DNA from: Candidatus Poribacteria bacterium
GTDB lineage: Bacteria > Poribacteria > WGA-4E > PCPOR2b
Length of the DNA: 64,000 nt
NCBI GenBank assembly: GCA_003635265.1
Contig: PYIZ01000032.1
Span: forward strand, 1 to 64,000
Direction: 5' to 3'
The notes under the pieces were generated by a model. It was not told where the DNA came from and did no database searches. It worked only from the letters and a program-made list of their open reading frames with translations. Below, piece after piece: positions 9,038-17,384 of the stretch (position 1 is the first letter of the stretch; every line of letters starts with the position of its first letter). Both the position numbers and the translations under genes were made by a program.

Positions 9038-9961
9038 TTACTCAATTTCATAGATGACATTCACCGTGACGGTGATCTGAAGTTGACCCGATTGGATAGG
9101 GGTTTCCGCCGCCGCTGCATCGTCAGCAAATGCAAATTCAAGTCTGGCAGGGTACGGTGCATAGAAATCGCCCGACTCGGAGATGGAGATCGGTTTCCCA
9201 AGCGTGACTCCGCCTTCAGTTGCTAGCGTTTGCGCTTTTGCTTGTGCATCCTGCATCGCTGCCACGCGAGCCTGCATTTTTAATTTTGTGGTGTCGTCGA
9301 TTGTGAACTGAATTGAATTGATCTCCACCAAATCCCCGCCAGCTTCCGCCGCATCGTCAATCACATTCCCAACAGTGTCCAAATCACGGATCTTCGCAGA
9401 GACGGTATTTGTCACGTTATATCCCCGAAACTCTCGCCGACCTTTGCTGTAGTCATATCGTTGGTAAATGCTGAAATGCTGGGTCTGAATGTCCGTATCA
9501 AGGAGACCGTTGCCTTTTAGTGATTCGATCACCCCTGCCATCGCTTCAGCGGCTTCTGTCCGTGCCTGCTTCACAGAATCCCTTTCCACCGAAACCCCTA
9601 TACTCAGCACCACCAAATCGGGATCCCCTGCGACTATACCGGTACCGGTCACTCGAACTGTCTTTTCTGTTTTCTCCCTATTAATAACCTCTATGGTACG
9701 TTCCCCCGGTTCAACCGAAACCTGCACATCGTCCCCCAAACTACCCGCTACTATCACTAAATCGAACAGGTCTATACTCCCATCTTGATTTACATCCCGC
9801 GGGGAAGCGACAAAATCGATCCCCGCCTGCGTATTCAGTAGCGGAGTCAATTCAGCAACCGTGAGTTCGATCTCTTCTTCTGGTGTAGTTCCCTCATCTG
9901 CAGCACATCCACTCAACAGTATGATCAGACATACAAGAGGACAGATAAATTTGGTTTTCAT
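9038..9961 (-). CDS. SIMPL-domain (DUF541) lipoprotein with a dockerin-like insert
   Basis: A predicted lipoprotein of 307 residues. The N-terminus MKTKFICPLVCLIILLSGC is a type II signal with the lipobox LSGC. Residues ~45-70 hold one dockerin-like Ca-binding repeat, DVNQDGSIDLFDLVIVAGSL. The rest is a SIMPL domain: VRVTGTGIVAGDPDLVVLSIGV, a YDYSKGRREFRGYNVTN strand pair, and a typical QARVAAMQDAQAKAQTLA helix. SIMPL proteins are periplasmic or surface proteins of unsettled function. The start at 9961 has AAGGAG nine bases upstream; the frame is open 25 codons further but without such a site. The extra dockerin-like repeat in front of the domain is unusual and links it to the WD40 proteins nearby. 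Confidence 0.8.
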   Translation of the reverse strand: MKTKFICPLVCLIILLSGCAADEGTTPEEEIELTVAELTPLLNTQAGIDFVASPRDVNQDGSIDLFDLVIVAGSLGDDVQVSVEPGERTIEVINREKTEKTVRVTGTGIVAGDPDLVVLSIGVSVERDSVKQARTEAAEAMAGVIESLKGNGLLDTDIQTQHFSIYQRYDYSKGRREFRGYNVTNTVSAKIRDLDTVGNVIDDAAEAGGDLVEINSIQFTIDDTTKLKMQARVAAMQDAQAKAQTLATEGGVTLGKPISISESGDFYAPYPARLEFAFADDAAAAETPIQSGQLQITVTVNVIYEIE

Positions 9962-10053
9962 GGATAAAATCTCCTTACATATGAAGTGTGAAATGTGAAG
10001 TATGATAAAATTCACCGCCTCTGCGGTAAAACACAAATGAGCAGATTTGAGTT

Positions 10054-11919
10054 TTACAGAAAATAACGCTCCTTCTGCTTTGCGATCTCATATTCCTCGT
10101 AGGCCTGCTGCACGGTGTCCACCTCAGAGACTTCGGCGATAGGCACATCCCACCACGATTCGTAACTGGGGACGCGCTTCCCAAAATCGACATCAACCTT
10201 GATCACTGTTGTGCGATCCGATGCTTTTGCCTCACCGAGTGCGGTTTTCAGGCTGGTTGCTGAATCCGCTTCAATGACGTGTGCGCCAAGGCTTGCGGCG
10301 TTCGCAACCAGATCCACCGGCAACACTCCACCGTCAAGCTGACCTGTGGCATCGTTACGATACAGGAATTTCGTTCCAAATCCCTGTGCACCGGTTGCTT
10401 CAGAAAGCCCGCCGATGCTGCTGTGGCCATAATTGTTCACCAGCACGATGGTCAGTTTGTAGCCTTCCTGGACTGCGGTCATAATCTCCTGTCCCATCAG
10501 CAGGTAAGAACCATCGCCGACCAGCACGTAGACCTCGCGGCTTGGATCCGCCATCTTGATCCCTAGCCCGCCTGCGACCTCGTAGCCCATACAGGAGTAG
10601 CCGAACTCTACATCATATCCCTTGGGATCGCGAGTGCGCCACAGTTTCTGGAGATCGCCCGGTAGACTGCCCGCCGCACCGATAAGCACATCCTTCGGAT
10701 CGGAGAACTCATTGACAACACCGATGACCTCGCCTTGACTGAGGATCTCGGTCTGATCTGGATGATAGATTCGCTCTACCTCGGCCTCCCACTCCTCCCG
10801 CAATTTTGCGATCTGGGCGGCGTAGTCCAGATTGACATGATAGCCTTGGACGGCGTCACCGAGTTCTTCAAGTGTTACGCGCGCATCTGCAGTCAGCGGT
10901 AGCGCTGCGTGTTTGGCAGCATCAAACTCCGCCACGTTGATGGTGATGAAACGGACATCTGGATGCTGGAATGCCGTCTTCGACGCTGTGATAAAATCGC
11001 TCAAGCGAGAACCTACTACGATGATGAGATCCGCATCACGAGCGATGATATTCGCACCCAGCGTGCCGGAGACACCCATACTCCCTAAGCATTGTGGGTG
11101 GTCGTAGCGGAGGGAACCTTTGCCTGCAAATGTTTCAGCGACAGGGATGCCGGTCTGTTCAGCGAAATGAGCGAGTGCGTCGGTTGCCTCGCTGTATTTT
11201 ACGCCGCCGCCCGCGATGATAAATGGTCGCTTGCTGGTACGAATCCATTCAGCGGCTTTTTTAAGCGCACTGATGTCAGCACGTGGGCGTGGAATCGTTT
11301 GAACCCGCTTCTCAAACAGCGCAGCTGGATAATCATAGGCTTCGGCTTGTACGTCCTGCGGCAATGCCACCGTAACGACGCCCGTTTCCGCTGGCGAGGT
11401 CAGCACACGCATCGCCTCGGGCAACGCGGTGATAATCTGTTCCGGACGATTGATTCGGTCCCAGTAGCGCGAAATCGGCTTGAAGCAGTCGTTCACCGAG
11501 ATATCCTGTGAACTGGGCGATTCAAGCTGCTGTAGGACAGGAGCAACAAGCCGTGTTGAGAAGATGTCGCCCGGCAACAGCAGGATAGGTATCCGATTGA
11601 TTGTCGCACCCGCAGCGGCAGTAACCATGTTGGTCGCACCGGGTCCAATCGAAGAGGTACACGCAAAGGTCCGTAGGCGGTTGTTCATCTTTGCATACGC
11701 CGCAGCAGTATGCACCATCGCCTGTTCATTGCGCGTCTGATAGAACCGGAATGACTCTGCGTATTGATGCAGTGCCTGACCAACTCCAGCGACGTTACCG
11801 TGCCCAAAGATGCCAAACATACCCGCAAAAAACTGATGTTCGATGCCATCACGTTCAACGTACTGGTTTTTGAGGAATTCGACGACGGCTTGTCCCATCG
11901 TCAATCTTTGAGTTTTCAT
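10054..11919 (-). CDS. iolD: 3D-(3,5/4)-trihydroxycyclohexane-1,2-dione hydrolase
   Basis: A thiamine-pyrophosphate enzyme of myo-inositol breakdown that opens the ring of the dione to 5-deoxyglucuronate. The 621 residues follow the acetolactate-synthase-type fold: TPP Glu65 in RNEQAMVHTAAAYAK, the middle domain around RPFIIAGGGVKYSEA, and the TPP-Mg motif GDGSYLLMGQEIMTA...NNYG near 463-495. FGIFGHGNVAGVGQAL near residue 35-50 is characteristic of IolD. The start at 11919 has AAGGAG six bases upstream. The open frame continues upstream, but that part encodes a leftover of a different protein (11947-12015). iolC lies 12 kb upstream on the same strand, beyond the WD40 block. Confidence 0.9.
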   Translation of the reverse strand: MKTQRLTMGQAVVEFLKNQYVERDGIEHQFFAGMFGIFGHGNVAGVGQALHQYAESFRFYQTRNEQAMVHTAAAYAKMNNRLRTFACTSSIGPGATNMVTAAAGATINRIPILLLPGDIFSTRLVAPVLQQLESPSSQDISVNDCFKPISRYWDRINRPEQIITALPEAMRVLTSPAETGVVTVALPQDVQAEAYDYPAALFEKRVQTIPRPRADISALKKAAEWIRTSKRPFIIAGGGVKYSEATDALAHFAEQTGIPVAETFAGKGSLRYDHPQCLGSMGVSGTLGANIIARDADLIIVVGSRLSDFITASKTAFQHPDVRFITINVAEFDAAKHAALPLTADARVTLEELGDAVQGYHVNLDYAAQIAKLREEWEAEVERIYHPDQTEILSQGEVIGVVNEFSDPKDVLIGAAGSLPGDLQKLWRTRDPKGYDVEFGYSCMGYEVAGGLGIKMADPSREVYVLVGDGSYLLMGQEIMTAVQEGYKLTIVLVNNYGHSSIGGLSEATGAQGFGTKFLYRNDATGQLDGGVLPVDLVANAASLGAHVIEADSATSLKTALGEAKASDRTTVIKVDVDFGKRVPSYESWWDVPIAEVSEVDTVQQAYEEYEIAKQKERYFL

Positions 11920-11946
11920 GGTTGTCTCCTTCGTTTTAGATTCGTC

Positions 11947-12015
11947 ATTCGCTGTAGGTGTATACTCCTCCGAACGGAGTTGATAGAAATAGATTCCATC
12001 TGCCACTGATTCGCC
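11947..12015 (-). pseudogene. Remnant of a FlgD-like secretion tail
   Basis: Translated on the minus strand this stretch reads GESVADGIYFYQLRSEEYTP, then TAN. It closely matches the last strands of the FlgD-like tail in the WD40 proteins (for example GESVASGVYFYNLSTGGYS in the protein at 17385-19988). Only about 23 residues remain, directly in front of iolD and in its frame. This suggests a former secreted-protein gene ended or was deleted here. Confidence 0.6.
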
Positions 12016-12120
12016 ACCCTAATAAATTTTATCACATAATTGTTCTGTTGGGTAGAAGATAAACTCACACGACACGAAAAAAGAGGGATATACTGAAGCA
12101 ATTCACTAATCGACGTTTCG

Positions 12121-12149
12121 ATGTCGAGATATGAATCTCGACCTACGGG
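12121..12149 (-). repeat. Dispersed palindrome, TCGAGAT type
   Basis: TCGAGAT and ATCTCGA are separated by four bases and followed by CCTACGGG. The same element occurs at 31264-31292 and 48615-48642 and, inverted, at 40289-40311. It lies between the WD40 block and iolD. Confidence 0.7.
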
Positions 12150-12211
12150 TTTGGTTGATTTTAGGCAAATTTGGTGAGAAAGCGAAGCATTGGGGGCGAA
12201 ATCGAGGGATA

Positions 12212-12634
12212 CTACTTGAGGATGACCATCCGCCGTAAGGCAGTATAATTACCCGCGTGAAGTTGATAGAAGTAAATTCCACTTGTCACCAATTCCCCAC
12301 TGTCGTTACGACCATCCCAATAGGCTGCCTTTGCCCGATCTGTATAATACCCCGCGGATTGGTGCCCTAGATCCAGCAGCCGCACAGGTGCACCCTTTGT
12401 GTCGTAAATCGCAACGGTTACGTCGGCGGCATGGGCAAGATGATACGGTATCCATGTCTCTGGATTGAACGGGTTGGGGTAGTTTGGAAGGAGTGCCGTT
12501 TCGGCAGGAGCGAGTATAGCTAGCAGTGTTTCGAGATTAGCGATACCGCGTCGAAAGGTGAGCGAGCCGTCATCTGCTGTATGTGCTATATCAATCCATT
12601 TCTGAATCGTTTTAGGGGTGATGTGAACGCTCAT
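12212..12634 (-). CDS. Detached FlgD-like C-terminal domain of the preceding WD40 protein
   Basis: A 140-residue frame encoding only the end of a WD40-dockerin protein: the linker ITPKTIQKWIDIAHTADDGS, the conserved LLPNYPNPFNPETWIPYHLA, and the final strands SGIYFYQLHAGNYTALRRM. It lies in the same reading phase as the gene at 12653-14776, with a single TGA (12653-12655) between them. The codons after that stop, SFPAIPM, lead smoothly into this frame. The intact paralogue at 17385-19988 reads straight through here. It is therefore most likely the separated tail of one broken gene, not an independent gene. It has no signal peptide. Confidence 0.7.
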   Translation of the reverse strand: MSVHITPKTIQKWIDIAHTADDGSLTFRRGIANLETLLAILAPAETALLPNYPNPFNPETWIPYHLAHAADVTVAIYDTKGAPVRLLDLGHQSAGYYTDRAKAAYWDGRNDSGELVTSGIYFYQLHAGNYTALRRMVILK

Positions 12635-12652
12635 CGGTATGGCGGGGAATGA

Positions 12653-14776
12653 TCAGTGATTTCTACGGACTAGGGGTGCTGCAGAAGTCGTCGCTTCATC
12701 AAGGTGTGCGCCGACCGCGACCAGATCAAAGATATTGACCACACCATCGCCGTTGACATCTCCCGATAACCCTTCCCCTGCTTGCCCAAAGCGTTCTGCG
12801 ACTGTTGCCAAGTCAAGGAGATTCACAATGCCATCTTGGTTGACATCATGAGCAGAAACCTTCGGCGGTATATCCGTTGGAGGCCCGAGGTTCCACAGGA
12901 GCACGGTGCCATCCTCACTCCCACTTGCGAGTATGGTGCCGTCCGGATTAAATTTTACACTCAAGACAGAGTCTGTGTGTCCCGTGAAGGTAGCTTTGCG
13001 TTGTCCTGTGGTAACATCCCACAACCGTACCGTGTTATCTGGTCGACCTGCACCGCTTGCGAGCGTGGTGCCATCGGGACTGAATGCAACACTACTAACC
13101 CAACGCGTGTGACCCACGAGGGTGGCTATGATTTGCCTTGTGGCAATATCCCACAGATACACTGTGCCGGTCCTAAGCCAATCCCAAATCCCACAGGCGA
13201 GTATCCTACCGTCCGGGCTGAATGCTACGCTCCCGACGCGGCCCCCATGTCCCATGAGGGTGGCGGTATGCTGTCCCGTAGTAACATCCCATAGATGCAC
13301 TGTGTTGTCCTTACTTCCACTTGCCAATATAGCTCCATCCGGACTGAATGCTACGCTTAAAATCGCGTCTCCGTGCCCGGTAAGAGTAGTTTGGAGCTCC
13401 CCTGTGGCAACATCCCATAAATGCACTGTGTCGTCCTCATCCCCACTAGCGAGCATGGTGCCGTCCGGACTAAACGCGACACTATTGACAGCGTCTGTAT
13501 GTCCTGTGAGAGTGACTATGGGTTGGTCTGTGGCAACGTCCCACAGCCGCACCGTCTCGTCCCGCCCTCCAGTTGCGAGTGTGGTGCCGTCGGGACTGAA
13601 CGCGATACTGTTGACGCCGTCCGAATGCCCGCCGAGGGTGGTTTTGTGACTTCTGGTTGCTACATCCCAGAGTCGCACCCTGCCGTCTAGCCAACCTCCC
13701 CCAGCTACCAGCGTGGCACCATCTGGACTGAACACGACACTGCTGACACGGTGCGTATGCTCTCTAAGGATGATTCTCGGTTTCCACGTAGCGGTATCCC
13801 GCAGCCATACCGTTTGATCCCAACTCCCACTTGCCAACGTAGTGCCATCCGGACTAAACACTACAGTGCTGATACCGTCCGCATGTCCTGCGAGAGTAGC
13901 TTTGAGTTGTTTTGTGGCGACATCCCATAGTCGTACCGTGCTTTCCCACACACTTCCCGTAGTTGCCAGCGTTGTACCATCTGGACTGAATACTACATTT
14001 GAAACCGAACCTTGATGACCTGTAGGAATGGCTATGGACTGACGTGCCTGCATATCCCACAACCGTACCGTCAAATCCCAACTCCCGCTTGCTAGTAAAG
14101 TGCCATCCGGATTAAACGCGACACTTCTGACGTCGTTGGTATGCTCCGTAAGGGTGGCTATGGGCAGACCTGTAGCAACATCCCATAGCCGCACTGTTTT
14201 GTCGTCCCAACCCGCGCTTGCGAGTGTAGTGCCATCCGGACTGAACACAACACTGCCGATGGCGTTTTTATGTCCTGCAAGAATGGCTATGGACAGACCT
14301 GTAGCAACATCCCATAGCCGCACTGTCTCGTCACTACCTCCACTGGCGAGCATGGTGCCATCCGGACTAAACACTACACTATAGATATGGTCGGTATGCC
14401 CTGTGAAAGTAGCTTTGAGCTGCCCTGTAGCAACGTCCCACAGTTGCACGGTGCTATCTTTGCCATCCGAACTCGTTTCTATGCTTGCGAGCATAGTGCC
14501 ATCTGGACTGAGCGCGACACTTAAAATCCCTATAAGGAGATCAAGCGTTGTACCGGTATCGGTATCGTAGATCCACGTCCCAATAGAGCCTGTAACCGCT
14601 AGACGCTTTCCGTCGGGGAAATAGGCTATCTCTCCACTTATCCAACCTTTGCCCAAACGTGCTTTTGCACCTTCAGGTAAGCTCCATTTGGTGTAGTCTT
14701 GGGCGTAGATGTTTGGCAAGAACGCAAGTGTTCCTAAAAAGAAAAGTATGAGCATGAAAAATTGTACTGTTTTCAT
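12653..14776 (-). CDS. Secreted 14-repeat WD40 protein with dockerin pair, tail cut by in-frame TGA (copy A)
   Basis: A signal peptide (MKTVQFFMLILFFLGTLAFL, cleavage after IYA) is followed by 14 WD40 repeats of the form FSPDGTTLASGS..TVRLWDVATG, enough for two seven-bladed propellers. A dockerin-type pair comes next (DVNQDGIVNLLDLATVAERF and DVNGDGVVNIFDLVAVGAHL, residues ~640-690). The frame ends at VRRNH with TGA. The next codons in phase encode the FlgD-like tail at 12212-12634. Full length would be 854 residues, equal to its neighbours (844-867). It is the last of four tandem paralogues and most resembles the one at 17385-19988. Such proteins probably act as extracellular or surface binding scaffolds; the ligand is unknown. 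Loss of the tail may impair export. Confidence 0.85.
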   Translation of the reverse strand: MKTVQFFMLILFFLGTLAFLPNIYAQDYTKWSLPEGAKARLGKGWISGEIAYFPDGKRLAVTGSIGTWIYDTDTGTTLDLLIGILSVALSPDGTMLASIETSSDGKDSTVQLWDVATGQLKATFTGHTDHIYSVVFSPDGTMLASGGSDETVRLWDVATGLSIAILAGHKNAIGSVVFSPDGTTLASAGWDDKTVRLWDVATGLPIATLTEHTNDVRSVAFNPDGTLLASGSWDLTVRLWDMQARQSIAIPTGHQGSVSNVVFSPDGTTLATTGSVWESTVRLWDVATKQLKATLAGHADGISTVVFSPDGTTLASGSWDQTVWLRDTATWKPRIILREHTHRVSSVVFSPDGATLVAGGGWLDGRVRLWDVATRSHKTTLGGHSDGVNSIAFSPDGTTLATGGRDETVRLWDVATDQPIVTLTGHTDAVNSVAFSPDGTMLASGDEDDTVHLWDVATGELQTTLTGHGDAILSVAFSPDGAILASGSKDNTVHLWDVTTGQHTATLMGHGGRVGSVAFSPDGRILACGIWDWLRTGTVYLWDIATRQIIATLVGHTRWVSSVAFSPDGTTLASGAGRPDNTVRLWDVTTGQRKATFTGHTDSVLSVKFNPDGTILASGSEDGTVLLWNLGPPTDIPPKVSAHDVNQDGIVNLLDLATVAERFGQAGEGLSGDVNGDGVVNIFDLVAVGAHLDEATTSAAPLVRRNH

Positions 14777-14813
14777 CAGTTAGATCCTCCTGCATTGATT
14801 GCGGATGCCAATC

Positions 14814-17348
14814 CTACTTCAAAATAAGCATCTTCCGCGTTGCCGAATAATTCCCTGCGGACAGACTGTAGAAATAGACACCGCTTGTGACCTGTTCTCC
14901 ACTTGCGTTACGACCGTTCCAATACGCCGACTTTGCTCGATCCGTATAATATCCGGCAGGTTGAAATCCCAGATCGAATTGACGTACTACCGTGCCCTTC
15001 GTATCATAAATCGTGAGGGTTACATCGGCGGAATGGGCAAGACGGTATGGAATCCACGTTTCCGGATTGAATGGATTGGGGTAGTTGGGTAACAAGTCGA
15101 AGACTCTCGGAACGGAGGCTGTGTTTTGTAGTGGCAATGCTGCCAAAAGTTGCTCAAGTACGGCAATGCCGCGCCGATGGACGAGAGAACCATCATCTGC
15201 TGCGTAAGCCATATCGAGCCATCCCTGAATTGTATCTCGGTTGAGATTCGACGGCCCACGTCTTTCCCCATTTGCAGGGAATAGGAATGCAATTGGCGCG
15301 GTCGGAATCATTGTTTCACCAAACACGGCAGCAACCTTGACGAGATCCAGAATATCAACAACACCATCTCCGTTGATATCGGCACTGTTTTGTCCTGTTT
15401 GCCCTAAGTTTGATCCAACAAACGTCAGATCCAAAATGTTTACCACACCATCGTGGTTGACATCACCAGGTTTTATTGCGGGAGTGAACTCCCATAAGAG
15501 TATCGTACCGTCCGCACTCCCACTTGCGAGCAGTGTGCCCTCCGGGTTGAACGCTACACTGCGAACGCTAACCGTATGCCCTATAAAGGTGGCTTGAAGT
15601 TGCCCTGTGGCAACGTCCCACAGACGGACCATCTTATCCCTACCGCCACTCGCCAGTGTCCGACCATCGGGACTAAACGCGATACTGGCGAGATCGTACG
15701 TGTTTTCTGCAAGCGTGGTTTTGAGTTGCCCGGTGGTAACGTCCCACAGTCCCACTGTTTTGTCTGGACCTCCACTTGCTATCGTGGTGCCATCCGGACT
15801 GAACGCTATATCTCCGATAAAGGGTCTATATTCCATGAAGATGGCTCTGAGTTGCCCCGTGACCGGATCCCATAGCCGGATTGTATTCTCTGTACTCCCA
15901 GCGGCGAGAATGGTGCCATCTAAGCTAAACGCTACGCTCACGATAGTCGCTATTCCCCACGTAAAAGTAGAGAGCTGCTGCCCGGTGAGGACATCCCAGA
16001 GACGCAGCGTCCTGTCCCAGTGTCCATTCGCAGTGGCAAGCATGGTGCCATCCGGACTAAACGCTACACTGTTGATACCGTACGTATGCCCGATAAGGAC
16101 GGTTTTGAGTTGACCGGTGGGGACGTCCCATACCCGTGCCGTGTAGTCTACGCTTCCACTCGCCAGTCTGTTTCCATCTGGACTGAACGCTATCGCCCTA
16201 ACACTGTCTGTATGCCCGGTAAAGGTAGTTTTGGGCTGCCATGTATTAACATCCCACAGCATCACTACCGTTCCACTTCCACTTGCGAGTATGTTACCAT
16301 CCGGACTAAACACTATATTTGAACTGCTATCTTTATGCTCCGCGAAGGTAGCCTTGAATTGCCCGGTGGCAGCATCCCACAGCCGTACCACCCCGCCGCC
16401 TCCGGTTGCAAGTGTGCTACCATCCGGACTGAACGATAGACTTTTGATACCTCCGATATGCCCTGTAAGAGTGGTTTTCAACTCTCCCGCGGTTGCATCC
16501 CACAGCCGTATCGTATCGTCGCGCCAACCGCCCCCACTGGCAAGTGTGTTTCCATCCGGTCTAAATGCAATACTATAGACACCCGCCACATGTCCTGTGA
16601 GGGTGACTATCGGTTTCTCTGTCTGCACATTCCACAGCCGTACTGTCCTGTCACTACTACCAGTTGCGAGTGTGTTGCCATCCGGACTGAACGCAACACT
16701 ATAGACGGTTTCCGTATGTCCTGTAAGGGTGGCTTTTGACTCTCCTGTGGCTGCATCCCACAACCGCACTGTCTCATCACTACCACTAGTTGCAAGTGTA
16801 TTGCCATCCGGACTAAATGCTATCCCATACACACCGCGTATATGTCCGGTGAGGGTAGCTTTGTGTTGTCCTGTGTGTGCCTCCCATAGCCGTACTGTCT
16901 TATCAGTGCTCGCGCTTGCCAGTGTGGTGTTATCCGGACTGAACGCCATATCTGAGATACGGCTTGTATGTCCAGTGAGAGCGGCTTTGAGTTCCCATGT
17001 TGCAACATCCCACAGTCGTATTGTTCTGTCGCTCCATCTTCCCCCGCTTGCGAGCGTTTTACCATCTGGGCTGAATGCTAGACTCTCAATCGGTGTCGTG
17101 TGCCCTGTGAGTAGCTCAAGCTCTGCCCCGGTCTGTGCATCGTATATCCAAACCCCGATAGAAGCCCCCACTGCCAAGAACTTCCCGTCTGGTGAATACG
17201 CTATATCATATATCCCGCCTTTACCGAGACGCACTTTGGCTCCTTTGGGCAGATGCCATTGCGGTGAATCTTGGGCGTAGGTGTTCGGTAGGAATGCGAA
17301 TATTCCGAAGGAGAGGAGCATGAGCATAGAAAATTGTAATATTTTCAT
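14814..17348 (-). CDS. Secreted 14-repeat WD40 protein with dockerin pair and FlgD-like tail (copy B)
   Basis: An intact 844-residue protein. It has a signal peptide (MKILQFSMLMLLSFGIFAF..., cleavage near TYA), the lead-in DSPQWHLPKGAKVRLGKGG, and 14 WD40 repeats to about residue 625. The dockerin pair (DVNHDGVVNILDLTFVGSNL and DINGDGVVDILDLVKVAAVF) spans ~629-680. A linker with FLFPANGERRGPSNLNRDTI follows, then the FlgD-like tail from ~753 (LLPNYPNPFNPETWIPYRLA). GGAGGA lies nine bases before the ATG. It sits 36-37 bases from each neighbour, so the four genes are probably one transcript. Its linker and tail are nearly identical to those of the gene at 20025-22586 and clearly different from copies A and C. 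A function in surface binding is inferred. Confidence 0.88.
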   Translation of the reverse strand: MKILQFSMLMLLSFGIFAFLPNTYAQDSPQWHLPKGAKVRLGKGGIYDIAYSPDGKFLAVGASIGVWIYDAQTGAELELLTGHTTPIESLAFSPDGKTLASGGRWSDRTIRLWDVATWELKAALTGHTSRISDMAFSPDNTTLASASTDKTVRLWEAHTGQHKATLTGHIRGVYGIAFSPDGNTLATSGSDETVRLWDAATGESKATLTGHTETVYSVAFSPDGNTLATGSSDRTVRLWNVQTEKPIVTLTGHVAGVYSIAFRPDGNTLASGGGWRDDTIRLWDATAGELKTTLTGHIGGIKSLSFSPDGSTLATGGGGVVRLWDAATGQFKATFAEHKDSSSNIVFSPDGNILASGSGTVVMLWDVNTWQPKTTFTGHTDSVRAIAFSPDGNRLASGSVDYTARVWDVPTGQLKTVLIGHTYGINSVAFSPDGTMLATANGHWDRTLRLWDVLTGQQLSTFTWGIATIVSVAFSLDGTILAAGSTENTIRLWDPVTGQLRAIFMEYRPFIGDIAFSPDGTTIASGGPDKTVGLWDVTTGQLKTTLAENTYDLASIAFSPDGRTLASGGRDKMVRLWDVATGQLQATFIGHTVSVRSVAFNPEGTLLASGSADGTILLWEFTPAIKPGDVNHDGVVNILDLTFVGSNLGQTGQNSADINGDGVVDILDLVKVAAVFGETMIPTAPIAFLFPANGERRGPSNLNRDTIQGWLDMAYAADDGSLVHRRGIAVLEQLLAALPLQNTASVPRVFDLLPNYPNPFNPETWIPYRLAHSADVTLTIYDTKGTVVRQFDLGFQPAGYYTDRAKSAYWNGRNASGEQVTSGVYFYSLSAGNYSATRKMLILK

Positions 17349-17384
17349 CAGTCTGATTCCTCCACGTGGATTACGGTGCCAATT

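Noticed and set aside
10013..10026. ACCGC-N4-GCGGT hairpin after iolD as a terminator
   Set aside because: Only five base pairs and no T-run; the following lipoprotein gene is in the same direction, so readthrough is likely.
11920..12006. 29-codon N-terminal extension of iolD
   Set aside because: It encodes a relic of a FlgD-like tail and a perfect ribosome-binding site precedes the start at 11919.
12030..12090. Possible iolD promoter around TGTGATAAAAT on the minus strand
   Set aside because: No acceptable -35 box at the right distance; too weak to list.
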